Of a DNA stretch of 64,000 nt, positions 24,993 to 34,227 are shown piece after piece (within the stretch, counting starts at the first letter, position 1; the number at the start of each line of letters is the position of its first letter). Below the pieces are notes generated by a model. It was given only the letters and a program-made list of their open reading frames with translations, ran no database searches and was not told where the DNA came from. The stretch is from QHWK01 sp035259385 (lineage in GTDB: Bacteria > Acidobacteriota > Vicinamibacteria > Vicinamibacterales > CAVVIG01). The stretch covers positions 1 to 64,000 of the forward strand of contig DATFWL010000183.1 of assembly GCA_035259385.1 (NCBI GenBank), read 5' to 3'. The translations under genes were made by a program, and so were the position numbers.

Positions 24993-25643
24993 ATGGCCAG
25001 TCGCTATGTGGGGATCACACACCTTCGCGCGTGCGTGCCGATGATCGTCGCGTGCGCGATCGGGTCCGGGCTGTCGATCACAACGAGCGCTGAGACGCGA
25101 GGTTCCGATGGCGGCGCGCCATCGGTTCCACCGAACATCGAAGTGCCACCCGGATATACGTTGTTTTTCAAATCGCGCGCGACCGGGACTCAGAACTACG
25201 TCTGCCTCCCGACAGCCTCCGGGGCAGCATGGAAGTTCATCGCACCGCAGGCGACGCTCTTCGATACGTTCAAGGGCACCATTCCCGTGCAGCTGGCAAC
25301 GCACTTTCTCAGCGCCAATCCGTCGGAGAACGGTGTTCCTCGTCCGACGTGGCAGCACTCGTTCGACAGCAGCCGCGTGTGGGGCCGGGCGATTGCTTCA
25401 TCAACAGATGTGAATTTCGTCGAGCCCGGCGCGATTCCGTGGCTGCTGCTCGAGGCCGTCGGCGTCGCTGTCGGCCCGGCCGGCGGCCTTTTCCTGACCC
25501 AGACCACGTTTCTGCAGCGCGTCAACACATCCGGCGGCGTCGCGCCGGTCACTGGGTGCAGCCAGTCCGGCGACGTCGGCGCGCTCGCCCTTGTACCGTA
25601 CAGCGCCGACTACTTCTTTTATCGAGCGCGCCGCGACAACTAG
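24993..25643 (+). CDS. Secreted DUF3455-family protein
   Basis: The 216-residue protein has a signal peptide (ACVPMIVACAIGSGLSITTS) and then the DUF3455 pattern: a TGTQNYVCLP motif after a variable beta-strand, FIAPQATLFDT, THFLSANP, TWQHSFDSSRVWG and a final GCS...GALALVPYSADYFFY. The function of the family is unknown; members are exported and occur in bacteria and fungi. It follows the ECF sigma gene by 80 bases and could be under its control, but no promoter motif is clear. It ends 9 bases before the end of the convergent SigJ-type gene. Confidence 0.88.
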   Translation: MASRYVGITHLRACVPMIVACAIGSGLSITTSAETRGSDGGAPSVPPNIEVPPGYTLFFKSRATGTQNYVCLPTASGAAWKFIAPQATLFDTFKGTIPVQLATHFLSANPSENGVPRPTWQHSFDSSRVWGRAIASSTDVNFVEPGAIPWLLLEAVGVAVGPAGGLFLTQTTFLQRVNTSGGVAPVTGCSQSGDVGALALVPYSADYFFYRARRDN

Positions 25644-25652
25644 CGGTCGCCG

Positions 25653-26549
25653 TCACTCGATCGCGATGTCGAGCTCGAGGATGCGCTCCGGTTCGAAGAC
25701 GATCTCGATGCCGGCGATTCTCCCGCCGGCGATCGTGAAAATGAATGCCGCGCGCGGCTGGCCGCCTGGCGCCCAGACGGCGCCCGCCGCTCCGTCGATG
25801 AGCGCCGCCTGCGCGCCCCGGGCACGACCCGAGAACGCGTGGGCGACGGCGGCGGCGCCGCGCAATTCTTCGGCGACTGCCGGCGCGCCCTGGCGCCCTG
25901 CGCTCGCCAGGACCGCGGCGCGATCGGCCCGCAGCACGACGTCGGGGTCGAGCAGCGAGAGGAGCGCGTCGAAATTGCCGCTCCGCGATGCCGCGAGAAA
26001 CGCCGCGACGACTTCGCGTTGACGGCTCGGATCGGCGTCGGAGGCCTCAGGGGAGCTCTGCACGCGGCGGCGGGCACGGCTGGCGAGCTGCCGCGCCGCC
26101 ATCTCGGATCGGCCGACGATTGGCGCGATGTCAGCGAACGGGACGTCGAACATGTCGTGGAGCACGAACGCGACGCGCTCGGCTGGATCCAGCGTGTCGA
26201 GTACCAGCAGCATGGCCAGGCCGATGGCGTCTCCCAGCAGGGCTTCATGCTCCGGGTTGATTGCGGCGTCGCGATCCTCGATGCCGGCGGGCGCTCGCGT
26301 CTCGAGCGGTTCCTCGCGGCGCGACTTTCGCGAGCGCAGCACGTCCAGGCACACGCGCGCGACAATGGTCGTCATCCAGCCGCCGAGGTTCTCGACGCCG
26401 CGCGTCTCCGCGCCGCTCATCCGCAACCACGCGTCCTGCACGGCATCGTCGGCCTCCGCGCGCGAGCCGAGCATCCTGTAAGCGACCGCGTGCAGATGAC
26501 GGCGCTTGTCTTCGAAACGTTCTGCCAGCCAACCGTGGTCGTGTTGCAT
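25653..26549 (-). CDS. SigJ/ECF41-type sigma factor with C-terminal SnoaL-like domain
   Basis: The 298-residue protein has region 2 (HLHAVAYRMLGSRAEADDAV, WLRMSGAETRGVENLGGWMT) and region 4 (LDPAERVAFVLHDMFDVPF, SEMAARQLASRARRRV). A C-terminal SnoaL/NTF2-like domain of about 115 residues follows (REVVAAFLAASRSGNFDALL). In ECF41 proteins this extension controls activity in place of a separate anti-sigma factor. These genes usually sit beside a carboxymuconolactone decarboxylase or oxidoreductase gene; none is present here. The neighbours are the convergent DUF3455 gene and the divergent HEAT-type gene. Confidence 0.92.
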   Translation of the reverse strand: MQHDHGWLAERFEDKRRHLHAVAYRMLGSRAEADDAVQDAWLRMSGAETRGVENLGGWMTTIVARVCLDVLRSRKSRREEPLETRAPAGIEDRDAAINPEHEALLGDAIGLAMLLVLDTLDPAERVAFVLHDMFDVPFADIAPIVGRSEMAARQLASRARRRVQSSPEASDADPSRQREVVAAFLAASRSGNFDALLSLLDPDVVLRADRAAVLASAGRQGAPAVAEELRGAAAVAHAFSGRARGAQAALIDGAAGAVWAPGGQPRAAFIFTIAGGRIAGIEIVFEPERILELDIAIE

Positions 26550-26769
26550 CGGTCCCGTCCCTGTCGTGTTTGTCGCGTTCTCTTACACCATTGACGCACG
26601 GCGCGCGGCCGATGTGACAGTAGGTCCGAGTCTTGCCATACAGTTCGTTACCTGCAATCCGGCCAGCGTTGACCAGGGGGCGGCAGGACCCGGGTCGACC
26701 AACGTCAGTCGCCAAGTCGTTGAGCCCATTAGGCCAGCCTTGGGCGGCGCCGGTGTAGGGCATGCGGCC

Positions 26770-28956
26770 ATGACCAAGCCGATCGGCAAGCCCGATTACA
26801 GAGTTCGGCGACCGACCGACAAGCCTGCACGCGCCGGGGTTCACGCCGGCAACGCCGGCACGGTCGAGTTCCTGCAATTGCTCGGACGGGCCGTGCGCCA
26901 GTTTCATACCTATCCGGCCGCGAGCCCGCTCTGCGCCGACGCCATCGACGCGTGCCATCGCGCCTTCACGGCCCTGGACATCGATCATTCGCTGGCCTTC
27001 AGGGTCACGCCGCACACCATCGTGGTCGGCGACGATGAGATCGGCGGCGACCCGGTCATCGAACAGGAGCTCGCGCGCCCGCTCCATCACGCGCGCGTCG
27101 CGTCGATTGAAATCGAGCGCAGCGTGTCCGCGCGCGACTGGCTGCACTTCTGCGCGACGGTCGCGGCGGCGCCGCGCGCGGCCGTCCGCTCGGCGAGCCT
27201 TGCCGAACTGCTGCTCGATGCCGGCGTTGCGGCGATCGTCCCGCGCGTCACGCCACGTCCCGAAGTGCTGGAGCTGGGTGCGCCGCCGGCCGCGGTGCGC
27301 ACGCTGGTCGAGCGCGAACGCGCCCGGCAGGCAGCGGCGTCGCCGACCGGGCCCTCGCAGCACCTGTATCCGCCCGACAAAGGCTGGGTGCGCATCGATC
27401 CGGCGTCTGCCGACGCCGCCTTCTCGTTGACCGATCTCACCGTGCTCGTCAACGAACCGGCGGAGCTCGCCGGGATCCTCGCGCGTCTCATCGACGACGG
27501 CGACGCGGCGCGCGGCACCGCGCTCCAGCAACGCTACGACGACGTGGTCATGCTGATCGGCGCCGTCGACCCGCGGCTCGCGCGCGTGCTGTTCGCAAAG
27601 CTCGCGCACGCCGTGCTTCGCCTCGACGTGGACACGCGCCGCACGCTGCTGCGCGGCGCAATCCTGCCCAGCCTCCTCGACGGCCGCGTCGCCGGAGAAG
27701 TCGTGCTCGGCGAATTTCCCGACGTCGATCTCGCCGATGCGCTGTCGCTGCTGCTCGATCTCGAGGCCGCGGCGCCGGAGCTGCTGCCGGTGGCGATGGA
27801 TCGGCTGCGGCTGCCGGCAGAGCGCCGCGCCGCATTGGCGCCGCTGATCACCGCGAAGATCGACGCACGCGCCGCCGGAGCGAAAAGCGATCAACCGGCG
27901 TCGGGCTCGTTCGATGAGCAGGCGCGCGCCTTGACGCGTCTCGAGTCTGGGGTGGCCAGGAACCTCGCGGAGTTCTCCGCCTTCGATCTGTCGATCAACG
28001 AGTCGACGGCGGCGGCGCTTGCCGGAGTCCGCGACGCCATTACCGGCGTCGACGCCATGGACGCGCAGCTCGGGTGCGCGATCAGCCTGGCGCGCATCGA
28101 GGCGAATCCTGCGGTCGTGTCGGCAGTGGTCGGCCGCGTCGTGCCGGTGCTGCGGTCGCTCGTCCGGTCCCAGCGCTGGCAGGATGTGACGCGATGGGTG
28201 GCGCGCATCGCCGACCTCGAGGCACACCTGGACACCGTCCGGCCCGATGCGTCGCGCGGCGTGCGCGAGGCGATCGCAGCGTTCTGCGACCGGTCGCTGG
28301 TGGTCGATCTCGCGCAGCTCTGCGGCACCGAGCCTGGCCGCGGCTATGCGTCCGCGATCGCGCTCTCTCTGAACGCGACGCTGGTGATCGCCTGGCTCGA
28401 GGCGATCGACGATGCGGCCGATCGTGCGCGGGTCCGCCCGCTGACCGGCGCGATCTGTCAGAGCGCGCGCCGTGCCGCTGCGGCAATCGTCGCCCGGTTG
28501 CCGCTGCTCGGCCCCGACGCGCTGCGCAGTGCGCTGATGGTGCTCGGGTTCGCGGGCGCCGGCTTCGAGAAGACGATCGCCGATCACGTACGCGCCGACG
28601 ACGAGCGGACGAGCCGCGAGGCGCTCCGCGCGCTGGCGCGCACCGGAACCGAGAAGGCGGCCGCGCTCATCGTCCGTCGCCTCGAGGAGGGGCCGGCGGT
28701 CGTGCAGCCGGCGGCGGAGGAAGCGCTGTGGCGCCTGCCGGCGCCGACCGCGCTCGCCAAGACGCGTGAACTGCTCGGCCGGCGCGACTTCGTCACGCGC
28801 CATCCGCAATCGGCGGCGCGGCTGCTCGAGCGCGCCGCTCAGAGCGGCGACGATCGCTTCGATTCGGTCATCGAGCAGCTGTCGACGCTGCGATTCCACT
28901 TCTGGAGCCCCGCGCTCAAGCGCGTCGGCACCAAGGCGCGCAACCTGCTGCAATGA
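26770..28956 (+). CDS. HEAT-repeat-like protein coupled to an HD-GYP protein
   Basis: The 728-residue protein starts at ATG 26770; the open frame further upstream runs over the sigma-gene promoter region and is not supported. The N-terminal module of about 100 residues (FLQLLGRAVRQFHTYPAASP, then HTIVVGDDEI and ARDWLHFCATVA) resembles the N-terminus of the downstream HD-GYP protein (TGMYPSGHPL, GVLHLNG). The rest is almost entirely helical; the last 120 residues (SREALRALARTGTEKAAALI, QPAAEEALWRLP) are HEAT-like. No signal peptide or transmembrane segment is seen. The ATGA overlap with the HD-GYP gene implies that the two proteins work together. Confidence 0.72.
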   Translation: MTKPIGKPDYRVRRPTDKPARAGVHAGNAGTVEFLQLLGRAVRQFHTYPAASPLCADAIDACHRAFTALDIDHSLAFRVTPHTIVVGDDEIGGDPVIEQELARPLHHARVASIEIERSVSARDWLHFCATVAAAPRAAVRSASLAELLLDAGVAAIVPRVTPRPEVLELGAPPAAVRTLVERERARQAAASPTGPSQHLYPPDKGWVRIDPASADAAFSLTDLTVLVNEPAELAGILARLIDDGDAARGTALQQRYDDVVMLIGAVDPRLARVLFAKLAHAVLRLDVDTRRTLLRGAILPSLLDGRVAGEVVLGEFPDVDLADALSLLLDLEAAAPELLPVAMDRLRLPAERRAALAPLITAKIDARAAGAKSDQPASGSFDEQARALTRLESGVARNLAEFSAFDLSINESTAAALAGVRDAITGVDAMDAQLGCAISLARIEANPAVVSAVVGRVVPVLRSLVRSQRWQDVTRWVARIADLEAHLDTVRPDASRGVREAIAAFCDRSLVVDLAQLCGTEPGRGYASAIALSLNATLVIAWLEAIDDAADRARVRPLTGAICQSARRAAAAIVARLPLLGPDALRSALMVLGFAGAGFEKTIADHVRADDERTSREALRALARTGTEKAAALIVRRLEEGPAVVQPAAEEALWRLPAPTALAKTRELLGRRDFVTRHPQSAARLLERAAQSGDDRFDSVIEQLSTLRFHFWSPALKRVGTKARNLLQ

Positions 28957-30326
28957 CCGACCGAACTACCGTCGCCACCGCCGATCCGGATCGGATCCTC
29001 AAGGCGTTCTCAGCGCTGGTCACGCTGACGGGTATGTATCCGTCCGGCCATCCACTGGTCGCCGAGAAGCTGCGCGAGGTGCACGACGGGCTGCAGCAGC
29101 ACCTCAAGGACCACGCCTCGGTACAACTCGACGTGATTCGCGGCGTGCTGCACCTGAACGGCGTCGCGTCAGGCACGCGGACCGACGGATACGGCGCCGG
29201 CATCGACAGCCTGCACGTGGACGCCGGACTGCGGATCGAGGAGCTCGCCGCCGTCGCCGAATTCCTCAGCCACTCGAAGATCGATCCCGGCGGCGAGCCG
29301 GTGCGCGCGCTGCTGATGCGGCGCGGCGTGGAGCACGTGTCGCTGGGCCGCATCGTCCCGCTCGACACGCGCTGGCGGTCGCGACAATGGCCGGATCGCC
29401 CCCAGCACGCGCTCGATCCCGATTACGAAGAGTCGCTGGCGCTCGCCGAGCACGCGTTCGAGCAGCTCGCGGCCGAGCGCGTCCTCGACGTCCGCGCGGT
29501 CGGCGACCTGGTGCGGCTGCTGATGTTCCGCGTCGTCGCCAGCCACGCGGCGCTCGCGCAGATTCTCACCGTCAAGCAGTACGAGAACCTCACCTACATC
29601 CATTCGGTGAACGTCGCGGTGCTGAGCCTCCTGATCGGACGCCAGATCGGCCTCGACGATCAGACGCTGCCGGCCCTGGTCGAGGCCGCCGTGCTCCACG
29701 ACGTCGGCAAGACGCGCATTCCGCTCGAGCTGGTGAAGAAGCCGGGCGCGCTCGACAAGCGCGAGCGCAAGATGATGGAAGCGCATCCGGTGCTCGGCGC
29801 CGAGATCCTGATGCAGGTCGATGGTCTCCGGCCGGCCACCCCGCTGGTCGCGCTCGAGCATCACCGGACCGTCGTCGGCGGCGGATATCCCGATATCGGC
29901 GACGGTGTGGTGCCGCACGTGCTGAGCCAGATCGTCTCGGTCGCCGACATCTACGAGGCGGTCACGGGCGCCCGCTCTTATCAGGTGCCGACGCCGCCGG
30001 AACGCGCCTGCCTGCTGCTCGCGCGCCTCGCCGGAACGAAGCTGAACGCCGCAATCGTGAAGGCGTTCGTGAACGCGATCAGCTTCTTCCCGATTGGCTC
30101 GCTCGTGCGGACGAGCCGCGACGAGCTCGCGATCGTGATCCGCACGAACCCCAACGATCCTTTGCATCCAATCCTGCAACTCGTCGACGAGGCCGTGCGA
30201 TCCGCGCTTGGCGAAGTCGACACCGCGCGCCGCGACGCCGACGGCGCCTACGAGCGGCACATCGTCGAGACGGTCGTGCCGGCCGGAGGCGCGCCCGATG
30301 TCAGGCCGTTCGTGACCGCCGCGTGA
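28953..30326 (+). CDS. HD-GYP domain protein, predicted cyclic-di-GMP phosphodiesterase
   Basis: The 457-residue protein has an N-terminal module of about 150 residues shared with the preceding HEAT-type protein, followed by an HD-GYP domain. Metal-binding motifs are present: SVNVAVLSLLIG, VLHDVGKTRIPLEL (HD), EAHPVLGAEIL and EHHRTVVGGGYPD (GYP). The usual 'DG' before GYP reads VVGGGYP, so the motif is slightly altered. HD-GYP proteins hydrolyse cyclic di-GMP to pGpG or GMP; activity is likely but the altered motif leaves doubt. Nearby PilZ and PEGA proteins fit a cyclic-di-GMP circuit. Confidence 0.9.
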   Translation: MTDRTTVATADPDRILKAFSALVTLTGMYPSGHPLVAEKLREVHDGLQQHLKDHASVQLDVIRGVLHLNGVASGTRTDGYGAGIDSLHVDAGLRIEELAAVAEFLSHSKIDPGGEPVRALLMRRGVEHVSLGRIVPLDTRWRSRQWPDRPQHALDPDYEESLALAEHAFEQLAAERVLDVRAVGDLVRLLMFRVVASHAALAQILTVKQYENLTYIHSVNVAVLSLLIGRQIGLDDQTLPALVEAAVLHDVGKTRIPLELVKKPGALDKRERKMMEAHPVLGAEILMQVDGLRPATPLVALEHHRTVVGGGYPDIGDGVVPHVLSQIVSVADIYEAVTGARSYQVPTPPERACLLLARLAGTKLNAAIVKAFVNAISFFPIGSLVRTSRDELAIVIRTNPNDPLHPILQLVDEAVRSALGEVDTARRDADGAYERHIVETVVPAGGAPDVRPFVTAA

Positions 30327-30329
30327 GCG

Positions 30330-31535
30330 CTATCCGCCGGGCTGTGAGAAGTCGACGTGCAGTTGGTACGGAGCGACACCGATGCTGACGGTGAAACGAC
30401 GTTCGCCGCCGGCGGCGCGGCGCACGACGATCTCGTGCGTGCCGAGCGGCACGGCGGCGCCGCTGAGCGGCGTCTCGCCGACGCGTGTGCCGTCGATCCA
30501 CACTTCGGCCGGTTCGGTCGCGGTCACGGTGAGCTTCGACGGTCCCGGCGTGAGCCGGATCGGCGTCCCCTCGCCGGGCTTGACGTCGATCTGCCGCGAC
30601 TCGTCGTATCCGAGCGACTGGTTCACGAATCGGAGCGTGTGTGCGCCTGGCGGCAGCAGGATCTGGCCGCGGTCGTCGGGACGGAGCACGCGTCCGCCCT
30701 CGGCAACGGTAATCTCGAACGGTGAATACACGGCGACCCAGCCCGAGAAGATCGCCTCGTCGAGCGTCACCGTCTTGCCCGCGGCGACGGTGATGGTGCG
30801 CCGCACTTCTCCCGCGTCGCCCGTCAGCACGACTTCGTGCCGCCCCGGACTCACATCGGCGAGCTGCAGCGGCGTCACGCCTCGCGGCTTGCCGTCGACG
30901 ACCACTCGCGCGCCCGAAGGCGTCGACGTCACGCTGACGGTGCCGGACGGCTTTCGCACCACCGCGGGCGGCGGCTCCGCGCGACGTTCCACCGCGGCGG
31001 GCGTTTCCGACGACGATCGGAAGTCGGACAGCGACTTCAGCCCGTACGATGCGACCGCCACCGCAAGGATGCCGACGGCCAGGCCGACGCCGACGACCGG
31101 GAGCCATGGCGGCATCCGCGCGCCGCGCGCGCGGCGCGTTTTCGGCTTTGGCGGCGAGGATGGCGGCGGCTGCAGGTGCCGCGTCTCAACTGTGGCCTCG
31201 AGTACCGACGCCGACAGTGGTTCGATTTCGAGCGGAGTCGATGCGACGATCGGCGCCGGTCGGGGAGGCGGCGCGGCTTGCGGCTGGGGAATTGGCGCCG
31301 GGCGCACCGGCGGCGGTTGCGGCCACGCAGTCTCGACTACAGGCGGCAGCGCGTGGGGTTGCGGCGTCGGCTGCGGTTGGACGTGGGACTCGAATTCGAC
31401 CGGCGCGTCCTCAGACGGTGGTTCCGGCACCTCGAGCGGCCGGCTCGTCCATTTCGCGCGCCGCGCACGCGCCCAGCTCGCGGCGGCTTCGGCCCCCGCG
31501 ATGAGCTTGTCCTCCGGATCCGGCTTGACGGCCAC
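30330..31535 (-). CDS. PEGA-domain single-pass membrane protein
   Basis: The 401-residue protein has a Pro-rich cytoplasmic N-terminus of about 140 residues (EPPSEDAPVEFE, PQPTPQPHALPP), one transmembrane helix (PWLPVVGVGLAVGILAVAVA), and an external part with a PEGA repeat: PSGTVSVTSTPSGARVVVDG then GVTPLQLADVSPGRHEVVL. A second PEGA-like unit closes the protein (AEVWIDGTRVGETPLSG). PEGA domains are thought to contact cell-wall or surface components. It ends 4 bases after the convergent HD-GYP gene and its GTG start is 35 bases from the divergent PilZ gene start. The promoter for the PilZ gene lies inside its first codons. Confidence 0.88.
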   Translation of the reverse strand: MAVKPDPEDKLIAGAEAAASWARARRAKWTSRPLEVPEPPSEDAPVEFESHVQPQPTPQPHALPPVVETAWPQPPPVRPAPIPQPQAAPPPRPAPIVASTPLEIEPLSASVLEATVETRHLQPPPSSPPKPKTRRARGARMPPWLPVVGVGLAVGILAVAVASYGLKSLSDFRSSSETPAAVERRAEPPPAVVRKPSGTVSVTSTPSGARVVVDGKPRGVTPLQLADVSPGRHEVVLTGDAGEVRRTITVAAGKTVTLDEAIFSGWVAVYSPFEITVAEGGRVLRPDDRGQILLPPGAHTLRFVNQSLGYDESRQIDVKPGEGTPIRLTPGPSKLTVTATEPAEVWIDGTRVGETPLSGAAVPLGTHEIVVRRAAGGERRFTVSIGVAPYQLHVDFSQPGG

Positions 31536-31552
31536 GTCCTCAGAACTATAGT
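31525..31552 (+). promoter_or_regulatory. Sigma-70 promoter for the coiled-coil/PilZ gene
   Basis: TTGACG (31525-31530), a 16-base spacer and TATAGT (31547-31552) lie upstream. Transcription would begin near 31559, which excludes the first ATG at 31556 and supports the ATG at 31571. The box overlaps the 5' end of the divergent PEGA gene. Confidence 0.6.
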
Positions 31553-31570
31553 GCCATGCACCCCGCCGAG

Positions 31571-34192
31571 ATGACCGACCACCGTGTCGAATCCCCTAAT
31601 CAGGCGCCCGACGCGCTCCGGCGGTACCTCGCCGAGACTGCGCAGCGCGAGCTGGATGAGCTGCGAGCCGAGTTCGACGTCCGGCTCGCCGCGCTCGAGA
31701 GCGCGCTGTCGCGCCGCGATACGCGCGCGTCGCTCGAGCACGTCGTGCTCGATCTCGCCCGGGTTGCGACCGCGGAAGCCGAAGCCGCTGCCCAGCGTGC
31801 GTCGATCGAGGCGCAAATCCACGCGGAGACCCAAGCTGCCGCCGCCGAGGCGGAAACTCGGCGGGCACTGGAGAACGAACGCGCGTCGAACGCGGCGCTG
31901 CGCGATGAGCTCGAGCGGTTGCGCGCGCGCCTCGAGTCCGCACACGAGGCGAACGCTCACCTCCGTCACGACGTGCAGACGTCGAAGGCATCGCTCGACC
32001 AGGCGAAGGCGGCGGTCGAGCAGGCGAGGGCGGGGCTGGAACAGTCGCAGGAGGCGCTCCGACAGTCGCAGACGGCGCTCGAGGGGGAGCGACAGGCTGA
32101 CGCCGAGCGTGCGCGTGAGCTCGAGCAGCTGCGGTCCACGTCGCAGCGTGCCCACGACGAAATCGCGACGCACCGCCGCCGCACCACCGAACTGACTCGC
32201 GACATCGAGCGCGGGCGAGCGCGTGCCGCGGCGCTCGAATCGCAGCTCGACGACCTGCGCTCGGAGATGGCCGCGCACGCGCACGCGCTCGCGGACATGA
32301 AGGAGTCCGCAGGCGCCGAGGCGCTGGCCGCGCGGGACGCGGCGGTCGAGGCGCGCGAGCAGGCGGTCCGCGAGCGCGACCAGGCAATCCGGCATCGCGA
32401 AGACGCCATCGGCGAGCGCGACCAGGCGATCCGTCGTCGTGAAGAGGCAGTCCGCCAGCGCGACGAGGCAACCCGGAAGCGCGACGACGCGATCCGCGAC
32501 CGCGACGAGGCGGTGGGCGGGCGCGACGCGCTGGTCCGCGATCGCGACGCCGCGATCGCCACACGCGACGACCTCGCACGCACGCGGGACGAGATCACGC
32601 GCGCTCGCGAGGCTGCCGACGCGCGCGCCCGGACCGTCGCGGAGGAGCGCGACGCGGTCGCCGCGGCGCTCGAGGCCGAACGCGCTGACGCCCGGACCGC
32701 GCACGAGTCGGCGATCCGCGGGCGCGACGAAGCGTTGCGCGAACGGGACGCGGCGGCGCATGCGCGGGCGGAGGCCGAGACGCAGGCGCTGAGCGCCCTC
32801 GAACAGCGCGACAAGCTGGCCGCCGCGCTCGAGACCGCGCGCAGCGAGTCGGCGCGCGCGCGCGACGCGGCCATTCTTGCGCGAGACGCCGCGTTCGCTG
32901 CTCGCGACGAAGCGGCACGGCAACGGGACGAAGCGATCCAACAGTGCGACGACGCGCTCCGCCTTCGTGATGGCGCGATTCAGACGCGAGACGAGGCGAA
33001 TCACGAGCGGGACGAAGCGCTGCGCGGGCGCGACCAGGCCGTCCGGCAGAAGGACGAAGCGGAACGGGCGCGCGCCGAGATGGATACGCGGGCTCGCGCG
33101 GCGACCGACGAACGCAACGCGCTGGCACGGGCCTGCGACGAGGCGGTCCGCGAGCGGGATACCGCGATGCGCGCGCGCGACGGGGCGGATGCCGGCTCGG
33201 CGCAGGCGCGAGAGGAGTTGGAACGCGTCAGCGGCGAACTCCAGCGCGAACGCGCCGAGGCGGTTGCCGCCGCGGAAGACGCCGCACGCGCTCGCCAGGA
33301 TGCGGCTCGTGCCCGCGAGGACGCCGACACCGCGCTGCGTACGGCATCCGACGAGCATCGTGCCGCGCTCGCCGCTGCCCTTGACGCCGAGCATCAGCAG
33401 TCGGCGGCGGCGCTGGCGCTGTTCGAAACCAGGATTGCGGAGGCCGAATCCGCTCGAGACGAGACCGAGCGGCAGCGCCGGGACGCCGACGCGCGTGCTG
33501 AGGCGGCGCTGCACGAGCGCGACCAGCTCACCGCGCTGCTCGATGCCGCAAAGAAGACGGTCAGCGACATGCACGCGGCGGTCGAGGCACGCCTCACGGC
33601 GATCAGCGCGGCGCGTACGCGCACGCTCGACGCGTTGAAGGATGCAGAGCAGCGGGCGGACATCGCGATCCGCGAGCGCGACGCGTTCGCCAACATGCTG
33701 GCCGATGCGAAGAGCACGCTGGCCGCCGATCCCGAGCTCACGACCAGGCTCGAGGCCGCGGCCGAGCGGATCCGCGCGCTCGAACTGCAGTTGTTCTGGC
33801 GTGACCGCGATCCGCGTGACCGCGACGTCAATCTGACCGGCCTGCTGTCGACCGGGGCGGTGCAGCCGTCCGAGTTCGCCGGCAAGTGCGCGACCCGCCA
33901 TACCTTCAAGCCGGCGACGCGAACCAAGATCGACAATCAGTCGGCGGTCCTCGTCGATCTGTCCATCACCGGCGCGCAGGTGATCCTCGCCGCGCCGCCC
34001 GAAGTGGGACGCATCGTCACGTTCACGCTGTTGGGAGAGGACGCGCCGAGCTTCTGCCAGGCGCGGCTGCTGTGGGCGCGTCGCGAGCAGCTGGCCAAAG
34101 GCAAGCCCTTCAGGTTCCGTACCGGCATGGTCTTCACCGATGCGGACGAAGCGGCGATTACCGCATTCATCAAGCGATACGCGCTGAAGTGA
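31571..34192 (+). CDS. Long coiled-coil protein with C-terminal PilZ domain
   Basis: The 873-residue protein is mostly one continuous charged helix (about residues 20-760) with a near-exact 7-residue period, for example ERDQAIRHREDAIGERDQAI. This implies an extended coiled coil tens of nanometres long. The last 110 residues form a PilZ domain with the D-x-S-x2-G motif (VDLSITGAQVILAAPPEVG). The first motif, usually RxxxR, is weak here (TRHTFKPATRT), so cyclic-di-GMP binding is not certain. No signal peptide or transmembrane helix is seen, so it is cytoplasmic, possibly scaffolding or filament-like. The start at 31571 follows from the promoter position. Confidence 0.85.
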   Translation: MTDHRVESPNQAPDALRRYLAETAQRELDELRAEFDVRLAALESALSRRDTRASLEHVVLDLARVATAEAEAAAQRASIEAQIHAETQAAAAEAETRRALENERASNAALRDELERLRARLESAHEANAHLRHDVQTSKASLDQAKAAVEQARAGLEQSQEALRQSQTALEGERQADAERARELEQLRSTSQRAHDEIATHRRRTTELTRDIERGRARAAALESQLDDLRSEMAAHAHALADMKESAGAEALAARDAAVEAREQAVRERDQAIRHREDAIGERDQAIRRREEAVRQRDEATRKRDDAIRDRDEAVGGRDALVRDRDAAIATRDDLARTRDEITRAREAADARARTVAEERDAVAAALEAERADARTAHESAIRGRDEALRERDAAAHARAEAETQALSALEQRDKLAAALETARSESARARDAAILARDAAFAARDEAARQRDEAIQQCDDALRLRDGAIQTRDEANHERDEALRGRDQAVRQKDEAERARAEMDTRARAATDERNALARACDEAVRERDTAMRARDGADAGSAQAREELERVSGELQRERAEAVAAAEDAARARQDAARAREDADTALRTASDEHRAALAAALDAEHQQSAAALALFETRIAEAESARDETERQRRDADARAEAALHERDQLTALLDAAKKTVSDMHAAVEARLTAISAARTRTLDALKDAEQRADIAIRERDAFANMLADAKSTLAADPELTTRLEAAAERIRALELQLFWRDRDPRDRDVNLTGLLSTGAVQPSEFAGKCATRHTFKPATRTKIDNQSAVLVDLSITGAQVILAAPPEVGRIVTFTLLGEDAPSFCQARLLWARREQLAKGKPFRFRTGMVFTDADEAAITAFIKRYALK

Positions 34193-34200
34193 CCGAGCTG

Positions 34201-34227
34201 CGCGGTCGGTACCGACCGCGTTCTTCG
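34201..34227 (+). terminator. Intrinsic terminator candidate after the PilZ gene
   Basis: A perfect 20-base palindrome (arms CGCGGTCGGT and ACCGACCGCG, 34201-34220) starts 9 bases after the stop codon and is followed by TTCTTCG. The GC-rich stem fits a terminator, although the T tract is short. Confidence 0.5.
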
